A stretch of DNA of 64,000 nucleotides from JACPUW01 sp049115495. Lineage in GTDB: Bacteria; Bacteroidota; Bacteroidia; CAILMK01; JACPUW01. Under the pieces are notes generated by a model. It was not told the origin of the DNA and did not search any database. It was given only the letters and a program-made list of their open reading frames with translations. The stretch covers positions 310,001 to 374,000 of the forward strand of contig JAGDZV010000001.1 in NCBI GenBank assembly GCA_049115495.1, given 5' to 3'. This document shows, piece after piece, positions 1-7,099 of the stretch. Position 1 is the first letter of the stretch, and each line of letters opens with the position of its first letter. The position numbers were made by a program, and so were the translations under genes.

Positions 1-1323
1 CGCAATAATTATAGCAAACGGTATTTGAAACTGATGATAATGGGCAATGGCATCGGTAGGTGGTGCCATGCTAAAATCATCTACAAACCAGGCGGCTACT
101 TTATTAATTACGGGTATTGAAGTAGAGAAAATGATTTGGAAAGCCGAAACGGTTAGTACCAGGCTTCCAATTAACATCCATAATTCTCTCGATGTAAATT
201 CATCTTCACTTTTAGGACTTTTAATATCCTTATAGCGAACAATTACTAATACAACGCTAAGAATAATGAATGAAAATAAGAATACCAATAATTGACCAGA
301 AAGACCTAGATCGGTAAAAGAATGAACTGAAGTATCTCCTAAAACACCACTTCTGGTTAAGAACGTTGAATAAAGTATTAGAATGAAACCAGCAATTAGC
401 ATAATCATGGTTACCAATAATGCTTTGCCGGTGTTTTTATAAATAACCAAGGTGTGTAAACCTGCGGCTACCAAAAGCCAAGGTACCAAAACAGCATTTT
501 CAACAGGATCCCAAGCCCAAAAACCACCAAAAGTTAAGGCTTCATAAGCCCACGCACCTCCCATAAGAATACCTAAACCTAAAACTCCAACCGTAATTCC
601 GGTCCATCCTAAAGCTGGTTTTACCCAATCTTTTAATCTATTGGAAATTAAGGCGCCCATTACATAAGAAAAAGGAACAATTGTAAGCGCAAAGCCCAGA
701 AACAAAACAGGCGGATGAATGATATTCCAATAATTCTGAAGCAATGGGTTTAGTCCTGTTCCATCACTAATGCTTTGTAAATAATCAGGACTGCTAAAAA
801 TAGGCGCTTCAACTTCGTGCCTTAAAAGCCTGAAGAAATTCATTCCTAATTCGCTTTGTTCATCTCCCCATAAATCTAGCCCTAATAGCATAGCGCTGAG
901 CATTATTTGCGCAAGCGACATTACCATTAGCACTGGTGCTTCCCAGCTTTTTGCGGTTCTAATTAATATAAAACCTAAAATTACGTGCCAAACTGACCAA
1001 AGTAAAAAGCTCCCTTCTTGCCCTTCCCAAAACGCAGGAATCATGTAAGCCGTAGGCAGATCATTTGACACATGCGACCAAACATAATGATACTCATAAT
1101 GATGATTTTTCATTAGATAGGCCATGATAGAAACAGTGCTGATTACTGAAATACCATGAATTATGAAAGACCCACGAGCAATCTTGTGCCAACCAGAATC
1201 GCCCGTACGGCTATGCATTAGATAGGCTGTAAAAGCAAAAATCGCTGATCCAAAAGCCAGCGCAACGAAGAAATATCCTAGGTTACCTATCCATAGATTT
1301 TCTCCTTGATAAACAATTTCCAT
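1..1323 (-). CDS. ccmF: Cytochrome c maturation protein CcmF, C-terminus beyond left edge
   Basis: CcmF is the large integral membrane haem lyase subunit of System I cytochrome c maturation; it joins haem from holo-CcmE to CXXCH motifs of apocytochromes. The frame starts with ATG at 1321-1323 (MEIVYQGENLW) and stays open for 441 codons to the window edge, so the 3' part is missing. Many hydrophobic helices are visible. The diagnostic tryptophan-rich WWD motif (GGFWAWDPVENA) reads from about 530 down to 490, and the family signature PAFWEGQEGS from about 1045 to 1015. It is the last visible gene of a minus-strand ccmB-C-D-E-F series and starts 20 bp after the ccmE stop, so it is probably co-transcribed. 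The identification is secure; only the length is unknown. Confidence 0.93.
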   Translation of the reverse strand, partial: MEIVYQGENLWIGNLGYFFVALAFGSAIFAFTAYLMHSRTGDSGWHKIARGSFIIHGISVISTVSIMAYLMKNHHYEYHYVWSHVSNDLPTAYMIPAFWEGQEGSFLLWSVWHVILGFILIRTAKSWEAPVLMVMSLAQIMLSAMLLGLDLWGDEQSELGMNFFRLLRHEVEAPIFSSPDYLQSISDGTGLNPLLQNYWNIIHPPVLFLGFALTIVPFSYVMGALISNRLKDWVKPALGWTGITVGVLGLGILMGGAWAYEALTFGGFWAWDPVENAVLVPWLLVAAGLHTLVIYKNTGKALLVTMIMLIAGFILILYSTFLTRSGVLGDTSVHSFTDLGLSGQLLVFLFSFIILSVVLVIVRYKDIKSPKSEDEFTSRELWMLIGSLVLTVSAFQIIFSTSIPVINKVAAWFVDDFSMAPPTDAIAHYHQFQIPFAIIIA

Positions 1324-1342
1324 TTAATAAAGGGGTTTGAGC

Positions 1343-1732
1343 TTAGTTAGCGGCCAATTCTTCTTCTTTGTACTTACTTGGGCACTTTTGAAGAATTTTA
1401 GTGGCTGCAAATTCATTGTTATTTACTGCTTTTCCAATTACCACTACTCTCTCGCTCTTCTCTATATCAGTGGGTTTTGAATCTTTATAAATCACCTTCA
1501 TCTCATTATCAAGGCTATCTTTCATATAAAACTCAAAATGATTGGGATCTTTTACAGGGTCATAATCAAAAGGTTTATCCAATACTAGCTGCCCAGCCAC
1601 ATTGAATTCAACACCTGGGTTTTTCTTGGCCATTTCAAAAGTGCCGTAAGAACCTGCATCTCCAAAGGTGGTTATCATTATTGCAACAGCTACGGCAATC
1701 ACAATTAAACCTATTATTCCTCCTTTCTTCAT
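1343..1732 (-). CDS. ccmE: Haem chaperone CcmE, cysteine (CxxxY) type
   Basis: CcmE is a membrane-anchored periplasmic haem chaperone that binds haem covalently and passes it to CcmF. The 129-residue product has one N-terminal membrane anchor (about residues 5-25) followed by a beta-rich OB-fold domain (about 30-110). Classical CcmE binds haem through His in an HxxxY motif. Here the equivalent stretch is KCPSKY, giving Cys117 and Tyr121, so this is the CxxxY variant known from some anaerobic and archaeal systems. It overlaps the ccmD-like stop by 4 nt (ATGA-type coupling) and precedes ccmF by 20 bp. Family assignment rests on length, fold pattern and neighbours; confidence is high. Confidence 0.9.
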   Translation of the reverse strand: MKKGGIIGLIVIAVAVAIMITTFGDAGSYGTFEMAKKNPGVEFNVAGQLVLDKPFDYDPVKDPNHFEFYMKDSLDNEMKVIYKDSKPTDIEKSERVVVIGKAVNNNEFAATKILQKCPSKYKEEELAAN

Positions 1733-1944
1733 TTTCTGTTTACTTCTTTTTCAAGTTTTGATAATTTTCTATCCTGAACAACCAAGTAACCTAATATGCT
1801 AAGTACAATTAGCAAAACAACTGCCACTACAACATATATTTTACCACTTTCTCTAAAAGCAGTATCCCATGTTTCTGGTTCATATTGAGCCATTGCCATG
1901 GCTGGCAGCAGCAATAACAATAAGACCTTATATGCGGTTTTCAT
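1729..1944 (-). CDS. ccmD: CcmD-like small membrane protein
   Basis: A 71-residue protein with a signal-like hydrophobic N-terminus (about residues 5-20), a short polar segment, a second hydrophobic helix (about 35-57) and a basic, probably coiled C-terminal tail (QDRKLSKLEKEVNRK). In System I, CcmD is a small helper that holds the CcmABC-CcmE complex together and promotes release of holo-CcmE. Sequence conservation is poor in this family, so the call rests mainly on size, topology and position between ccmC (17 nt overlap) and ccmE (4 nt overlap). Unlike the single-helix enterobacterial CcmD it has an apparent N-terminal leader, which is usual in Bacteroidota versions. Confidence 0.7.
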   Translation of the reverse strand: MKTAYKVLLLLLLPAMAMAQYEPETWDTAFRESGKIYVVVAVVLLIVLSILGYLVVQDRKLSKLEKEVNRK

Positions 1945-2596
1945 AAAGTTTCTCTTTTAATCTTCTTGTTCTATACCTCAATTCTGTAAGCCACATTCCT
2001 AGCATTATCCAGCCAATTACAGCAGGGTAAAATACGATCCTCATTCTTCCATCAAGATCATAGGTATTAAATCCCGGGTTACCATCAGCACCAGGATGCA
2101 GCGATTCGCTCATTCTTGGTAGAATAAATATTAGTGGAATCATTGCTGCAAATGCAAAAACATTGTAAACCGAAGAAACCCTAGCTCTTGATTTGGTATC
2201 AGTAATTGAATTTCTCAAAACCATAAAGGCCAGGTAAATCAATAGTGTAATAGCAGCCCCATTTTGTTTCGGATCAAAACTCCACCAAGCTCCCCAGGTA
2301 AATTGAGCCCAAATCATGCCAGTGGTTAATCCCAAAAAGCCAAATAAGATGCCGATGTTGGCAAATTCAACCGCCCAATCATCAAACCGACTATTTGAAG
2401 TGCTTAAATATTTAATTGAGAAAAAAACAGATGTACCAAACATAGCCACCATACTAAACCACATGGGTACATGGAAATAGAGGTTTCTAATGGTTTCGTA
2501 AAGAATTTCTCGCTCAGGAATAGCTCCTAACAATCCCATAATTACTACGTAGATGAGGATGAGAGCAGTGGCTGATTTCCAAATAATACCTTTCAA
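1928..2596 (-). CDS. ccmC: Haem exporter/handling protein CcmC
   Basis: CcmC takes haem to CcmE at the periplasmic face of the inner membrane. The 222-residue product shows about six hydrophobic helices. It carries the haem-handling WWD motif WGAWWSFDPK at residues 101-110, flanked by the two expected ligand histidines: His42 in YFHVP and a second His in the SLHPG segment at about residue 166. Its length is close to the family norm. It follows ccmB after a 66-bp gap and overlaps the ccmD-like gene by 17 nt, which points to a coupled operon. Identification is firm. Confidence 0.93.
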   Translation of the reverse strand: MKGIIWKSATALILIYVVIMGLLGAIPEREILYETIRNLYFHVPMWFSMVAMFGTSVFFSIKYLSTSNSRFDDWAVEFANIGILFGFLGLTTGMIWAQFTWGAWWSFDPKQNGAAITLLIYLAFMVLRNSITDTKSRARVSSVYNVFAFAAMIPLIFILPRMSESLHPGADGNPGFNTYDLDGRMRIVFYPAVIGWIMLGMWLTELRYRTRRLKEKLYENRI

Positions 2597-2662
2597 AAAA
2601 GCGAAATATTTATTCTTCGCGCGAAATTAGGTAAAGCGCCATAAAGGAAAATGTGATGTAGG

Positions 2663-3316
2663 TCAATCCTTCCACAGATATGGAAAGAACAAAAGGGCCA
2701 CTACAAAAACAACAATGTCTATGCATACAAGTCCAAAAAGTGGTTTTGCAACATATGAAATCGGTGTGACCAACAAGGCAGCCTTTGACAGTTTAACCAA
2801 AACTAACATTTGAGGAATGATTACTGGCAAGCCTAAAATGGTCATAAGCACACCAGCATTTCTAGCCTTGGCCGCAATTGCTGAAATCATAGTGAAAGTA
2901 AATGCCAACCCAATAGCCCCTACAAAAGCAATAAGCATCCAAAGCCCAGTGCTTTTTACAGGAAAGCCCAGTAAAATACCAAATATCAAAGTGCTTAAAA
3001 GTGCCAATAATGCCATTAAAAGGGCATTGAAAGCCATTTTTGAAAGAATCATAGCCTGTGGACTAACCAATTGAAAAAAATACAGTTTAGTGTTGCCTGA
3101 CTCGTTGATGAACGACCTAGCGCTTGCATTCACCGCTGCGAAAAGAGTTACAATCCAGTACAGCGATATCCAAACTTCAGGGGTGGTGCTAACAAACATT
3201 TGGTAGATTACGAAAGCCGTACTCAGCACGTAGAGCACTATAGCACTTAGCGCATTTTTTTCGCGCCACTCAAGCAACAAATCCTTTCTTATTAAGAACC
3301 AAACGCTTTTAAGCAT
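2663..3316 (-). CDS. ccmB: Haem exporter membrane protein CcmB
   Basis: CcmB is the membrane partner of the ATPase CcmA in the ABC-type release complex of cytochrome c maturation. The 217-residue product is highly hydrophobic with about six helices and begins MLKSVWFLIRKDLLLEWREKNALS, which matches the conserved CcmB N-terminus in which R-K-D-L-x-x-E-W-R is typical. It is the first gene of the minus-strand ccm series; the next gene to the right is divergent. No ccmA, ccmG or ccmH is found beside it, so these must lie elsewhere or beyond the left edge. Confidence 0.9.
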   Translation of the reverse strand: MLKSVWFLIRKDLLLEWREKNALSAIVLYVLSTAFVIYQMFVSTTPEVWISLYWIVTLFAAVNASARSFINESGNTKLYFFQLVSPQAMILSKMAFNALLMALLALLSTLIFGILLGFPVKSTGLWMLIAFVGAIGLAFTFTMISAIAAKARNAGVLMTILGLPVIIPQMLVLVKLSKAALLVTPISYVAKPLFGLVCIDIVVFVVALLFFPYLWKD

Positions 3317-3392
3317 GTTGCAAAGATGATATTTATACTTTGAGCTAAGGCATCTTAGTTTTTATTTCAATATTTGGCTCTTAAAATCTGAT

Positions 3393-3953
3393 ATGAAAAT
3401 CCCAAGATTCGTTTCCATGGCAGTTTTGACTTTTGCACTTTTTTGCTCATGTAAAAATGAGTCCAAACCGGCAAGCGCACGAAATAAAGTACTCGAAAGT
3501 GATGCAGAAATTGAGTCTTCCAAAATAAAGCCTGAAAATCAAAAACAAATTGATTTGGCATTAAACAGTTGGCACCATGCAGCTGCAACTGCCAAAGAAG
3601 ATGCGTTTTATAACTTTATGACAAATGACTGCATTTACCTTGGAACTGACCCAAGTGAAAAATGGTATAGAGACGAACTGAGAGAATGGGCTGCCTTTGC
3701 ATTTGAACGTGATACCGCTTGGGCTTTTTATCCCTTTGAACGTGAAATTTACTTTGCAAAAAATGGACAAACCGCATGGTTCGATGAAAAATTAAAAACG
3801 GAAAAAATGGGAGAATGCCGTGGTTCTGGGGTTGTTATTAAAACCAAAGAAGGCTGGAAACTCAAACACTATAATTTATCTATTACCATATTAAATGAGA
3901 AGATGGGTGAGTTTTTAGAGATTGAGCAAACAGCTGAAAAAAGCAATGAATAA
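3393..3953 (+). CDS. SnoaL/NTF2-like lipoprotein
   Basis: A 186-residue predicted lipoprotein. It has a lipobox (FALFCSC, Cys at about residue 20) after a short basic N-terminus, then a charged linker, then a domain of about 125 residues that looks like the NTF2/SnoaL-like cone fold: an N-terminal helix (DLALNSWHHAAATAKEDAF), then FMTNDCIYLGTDPSEKW and a C-terminal beta sheet ending GWKLKHYNLSITI. Proteins of this type (DUF4440/SnoaL-like) are common in Bacteroidota as small ligand-binding or orphan proteins. No catalytic function can be assigned. It is divergent from ccmB across a 76-bp gap. Confidence 0.7.
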   Translation: MKIPRFVSMAVLTFALFCSCKNESKPASARNKVLESDAEIESSKIKPENQKQIDLALNSWHHAAATAKEDAFYNFMTNDCIYLGTDPSEKWYRDELREWAAFAFERDTAWAFYPFEREIYFAKNGQTAWFDEKLKTEKMGECRGSGVVIKTKEGWKLKHYNLSITILNEKMGEFLEIEQTAEKSNE

Positions 3954-3957
3954 CTAG

Positions 3958-4409
3958 TTTGTCAAATTCGGTAAAATAATTCAGTTTGTATTATTCGCTC
4001 AGCTAATCGCTGTAGTTATTGTCTTTACTGCAATGGAATCACCCGAAGTTGATTTCCATTCTGAAAAAATAACAGAAGATGGATTTTATGATGAAATTAT
4101 TGCTATTCATACAAGCCAAATAGGTTTATTTTCAAGTTGGGGCTTTTAGCGGATAATTGGAGAATAAAGCAAGAGTTAAACTTATCTGAATCGATAAATG
4201 CTTGCACTTTAACCAAGAGTTATGAACTACTTAAAGTTACCGATAGCCAAATTCTTAGAGCAGATTCAGACTTAAACCTTGTAACACTTTACGAAAACGT
4301 CAATTGGTCTCATCTATATCCTAATTCGATCGTAGCCCCAAGACAAAAAGTTTACATTGAAATGAAAAGTGGCATTTTTACTACAAACCTTGATGAAATT
4401 GAAAACTAA
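3958..4409 (+). pseudogene. Frameshifted small membrane-anchored protein gene (probable)
   Basis: Two overlapping open frames look like halves of one protein. The first frame (from the stop at 3955-3957 to TAG at 4147-4149) encodes a hydrophobic helix, roughly IIQFVLFAQLIAVVIVFTAM, then an acidic segment ending SQIGLFSSWGF. The second frame is open from 4095 to 4409 and continues naturally as LLADNWRIKQELNLSESI through to an ordinary acidic C-terminus. One indel in the GGGGCTTTT run at about 4139-4147 would join them into a protein of about 150 residues. The first half also lacks an ATG, GTG or TTG before the membrane helix. Decay is the simplest reading; a sequencing error in the homopolymer is the alternative. 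No family was recognised. Confidence 0.45.
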
Positions 4410-4453
4410 ACTTGGCTAACAAAAGATTGAATTTTAAGATAATTGTAAAAAGG

Positions 4454-4801
4454 TTATTTCTTACTTTTTAACTTGATCAAAAAGTAACCAAATAAAGTCC
4501 CAACCCAAATAATAACGCAATCCATAATCAAAGTTTTCAAGGTCCAGCCACCTAAGAAAGAATTGTCGCCAATATGGTATTCATGATAGAAGTTGTAAGG
4601 CCAGCCAATATCCAAACCCCACGTGGCAATGCTTTCTCTAAATGGAATTAAATATGGAAGAATGCTTAGGAGTGAAATGGTGAAAAATAGCAGCACAGAT
4701 AAAAATGTAACAATAATTATGTCTCTTCTCCATTTCATTTTGCCATCTACAATAGTAAAAAGGGGCATCTTATTTGGTTTAGAAAAAACAAACATTTTCA
4801 C
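4454..4801 (-). CDS. Small two-helix membrane protein, unknown function
   Basis: A 115-residue product with a basic N-terminus (residues 1-27) and two clear membrane helices, at about residues 29-50 (IIIVTFLSVLLFFTISLLSILP) and 88-108 (LIMDCVIIWVGTLFGYFLIKL). Between them lies an aromatic loop rich in W, Y and H (TWGLDIGWPYNFYHEY). The C-terminus is lysine-rich (KLKSKK), so both ends are probably cytoplasmic. It stands alone, convergent with the frameshifted gene on its left and divergent from fhs on its right. I do not recognise the family. Confidence 0.55.
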   Translation of the reverse strand: MKMFVFSKPNKMPLFTIVDGKMKWRRDIIIVTFLSVLLFFTISLLSILPYLIPFRESIATWGLDIGWPYNFYHEYHIGDNSFLGGWTLKTLIMDCVIIWVGTLFGYFLIKLKSKK

Positions 4802-4937
4802 CTTTTAACATCTCACATTTTAATAAGCTTCTATCCATTCCTTTTAACTACCTACATTTTAACATTGGCATTCGCAACATTTTATCGCTTTAGAAGCTAA
4901 GATTTAATCATTTAACTTCAAACAAACCCTTGAAACA

Positions 4938-4945
4938 TATATTTG
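4938..4945 (+). promoter_or_regulatory. Candidate -7 box of the fhs promoter
   Basis: TATATTTG fits the Bacteroidota -7 consensus TAnnTTTG exactly and lies 33 bp upstream of the fhs ATG. No good TTG -33 element sits 19-21 bp further upstream, so the assignment is tentative. Confidence 0.4.
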
Positions 4946-4978
4946 CCAAATTAGCTAACAACCTAAAACAAAACTCAA

Positions 4979-6649
4979 ATGGCAAGCGATATAGAAATTG
5001 CACAGTCGGTCACGCTGAAACACATTCGAGAAATCTCATCTCAACTTAATATTTCTGAAGACGATATGGAGCTTTATGGAAAGTTTAAAGCCAAGCTTCC
5101 ATTAGATCTTATTGATGAAGAAAAAGTAGCCAAAAACAAATTGGTGCTTGTAACCGCCATATCTCCTACCCCAGCAGGTGAAGGAAAAACTACCATTTCT
5201 ATTGGCTTAACCCAAGGGATGAACAAAATTGGCAAGCAAACCACTGTTGTTCTTCGTGAGCCATCTTTGGGCCCTGTATTTGGAATAAAAGGCGGTGCTG
5301 CAGGCGGTGGCTGGAGCCAAGTGCTACCCATGGAAGATATTAATCTTCATTTTACCGGCGATTTCTCTGCTGTAGAAAAAGCGCATAATCTTTTGGCTGC
5401 TTTGATTGATAATAACATTCAGAGTAAAAAAAGAACCCTTGGAATTGACCCTAGAACCGTTGCGTGGAAACGCGTAATGGACATGAACGATCGAGCGCTT
5501 AGAAAAGTAGTAATTAGCTTGGGTGGCTTGGGTCAAGGTATTCCTCGCGAAAGTGGGTTTGACATTACGGCCGCTTCTGAAATAATGGCAATACTTTGCT
5601 TAAGTAATGATTTACATGACCTTAAGCGCAGATTAGGAAACATTTTTGTTGGATTCACCTTTGACAAAAAGCCTATTTACGCCAAAGATTTGAATGCTGA
5701 AGGTGCAATGACCGCTCTTTTAAAAGACGCCATTAAACCTAATTTGGTACAAACTATAGAGGGAACACCTGCAATAATTCATGGTGGCCCATTTGCAAAT
5801 ATTGCCCAAGGAACCAATACGGTAGTTGCCACTAAAATGGGAATGTCTTTATCACCTTATGTTGTAACTGAAGCTGGTTTTGGTGCTGATCTTGGCGCTG
5901 AGAAGTTCTTAGATATTAAATGTGTGAGTGCTGGATTAAAGCCAAGCGCTGTGGTGATTGTAGCAACAATTAAAGCTCTAAAATATCATGGAACAGGTGA
6001 TCTTAAAAACCTGCAAGAAGAAAATGTAGAAGGCGTAAAACGTGGACTAGAAAACCTTGAAAAGCACATTGAAAACGTAAAAGGGTTTGGCCTGCAACCT
6101 GTGGTTGCAATAAACAAGTTTTTAACAGACACCGATGCAGAAGTTGAGGCTGTTAGAGCCAAATGTGAAGAGCATGGCGTTAAAGTAGCCGTTGCTGAAG
6201 TGTGGGCAAAAGGTGGTGAAGGTGCAACAGACCTGGCCAAACTTGTTGCCGAAGTTGTAGACAATGCCGAAGCTGGTTTTACTCCTACTTACGATTGGAG
6301 TTCAAAAGTAACTGACAAGATTGAGGCCATCTCTAAAAAGATTTATGGAGCAGACGGAGTTGAATACGCCGCTCAAGCCAAGAAAGACCTTAAACGAATT
6401 GCAGACCTTGGGTTGGAAGGCTTGCCAATTTGTATGGCTAAAACTCAAAAATCTTTAAGTGATAACCCGGCTTTACTTGGTAGACCAAGTGGGTTTAACA
6501 TTACTGTTAGAGAAATAGAAGTTGCAGCAGGTGCGGGATTCTTAGTGCCAATTACAGGCGATATGATGCGCATGCCAGGACTACCAGCAACACCAAGTGC
6601 TGAAGCCATTGATATTGATGAAAAAGGAAATATCTTAGGATTGTTCTAA
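4979..6649 (+). CDS. fhs: Formate-tetrahydrofolate ligase
   Basis: This cytosolic enzyme makes 10-formyl-tetrahydrofolate from formate, ATP and THF, feeding one-carbon units to purine and formyl-methionine synthesis. The 556-residue length is normal for the family. The ATP-binding loop TPAGEGKTT lies at residues 64-72. Other family hallmarks are REPSLGPVFGIKGGAAGGG (about 96-114), the EGTPAIIHGGPFANIAQG segment (about 262-279) and the C-terminal PALLGRPSGFNITVREIE and PGLPATPSAE segments. It is monocistronic, with a -7 box upstream and a strong terminator 24 bp downstream. No internal damage was seen. Confidence 0.97.
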   Translation: MASDIEIAQSVTLKHIREISSQLNISEDDMELYGKFKAKLPLDLIDEEKVAKNKLVLVTAISPTPAGEGKTTISIGLTQGMNKIGKQTTVVLREPSLGPVFGIKGGAAGGGWSQVLPMEDINLHFTGDFSAVEKAHNLLAALIDNNIQSKKRTLGIDPRTVAWKRVMDMNDRALRKVVISLGGLGQGIPRESGFDITAASEIMAILCLSNDLHDLKRRLGNIFVGFTFDKKPIYAKDLNAEGAMTALLKDAIKPNLVQTIEGTPAIIHGGPFANIAQGTNTVVATKMGMSLSPYVVTEAGFGADLGAEKFLDIKCVSAGLKPSAVVIVATIKALKYHGTGDLKNLQEENVEGVKRGLENLEKHIENVKGFGLQPVVAINKFLTDTDAEVEAVRAKCEEHGVKVAVAEVWAKGGEGATDLAKLVAEVVDNAEAGFTPTYDWSSKVTDKIEAISKKIYGADGVEYAAQAKKDLKRIADLGLEGLPICMAKTQKSLSDNPALLGRPSGFNITVREIEVAAGAGFLVPITGDMMRMPGLPATPSAEAIDIDEKGNILGLF

Positions 6650-6672
6650 AAATAATTACTCCAAAAAAAATG

Positions 6673-6705
6673 AAGGCTCAGCACAGTGGTGTTGAGCCTT
6701 TTTTT
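6673..6705 (+). terminator. Intrinsic terminator of fhs
   Basis: A 12-bp stem (AAGGCTCAGCAC pairing with GTGTTGAGCCTT, one G-U wobble) with a 4-nt loop is followed by a run of T at 6699-6705. Confidence 0.9.
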
Positions 6706-6859
6706 GTTGTTAAATCTTTATTTGAGATTGTGAATAAAGGCTTCGTTTTTATTTACTTGTGTATATTTTTCCTATATTGTGCCATATGGTGACCTAAGTC
6801 ATCATTTATGAGCAGGTTATTCGCCAAATTTGGTATATCAACGTTTCAAATATTTGCAT

Positions 6860-7024
6860 ATGAAAATCAAGATTACTGACCCAAAAGGAAAAATTGTAAA
6901 TGAAGCTGCCATTCATTCTATGAACCATTACCTAATGTTACTCAACAAGCTTGATAAGAAAAAAAGCTATACTGTTGAGTTTAAAGAGGGTGCCACTCAT
7001 TATACAAGAACCATATCTAGGTAG
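6860..7024 (+). CDS. Small basic protein, unknown function
   Basis: A 54-residue protein starting at ATG 6860 (MKIKITDPKGKIV). The frame can be opened further upstream, but the extension lacks an ATG and has no typical N-terminus. The sequence alternates beta-like segments (KIKITDPKGKIV, YTVEFKEGATHYTRTI) around a central helix (HSMNHYLMLLNKLDKKK), giving a beta-alpha-beta pattern rich in lysine. It lies between fhs and the PBP gene on the same strand, with 75 bp before the next start. Its compact, regular secondary structure argues for a real gene, but no family is recognised. Confidence 0.5.
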   Translation: MKIKITDPKGKIVNEAAIHSMNHYLMLLNKLDKKKSYTVEFKEGATHYTRTISR

Positions 7025-7099
7025 GCGTTAATTTATTTGAAATCCTACGCTTTAGTACAGCTCAAGCAATAATTAAATCATCTTTGCCGTATCTAAATC

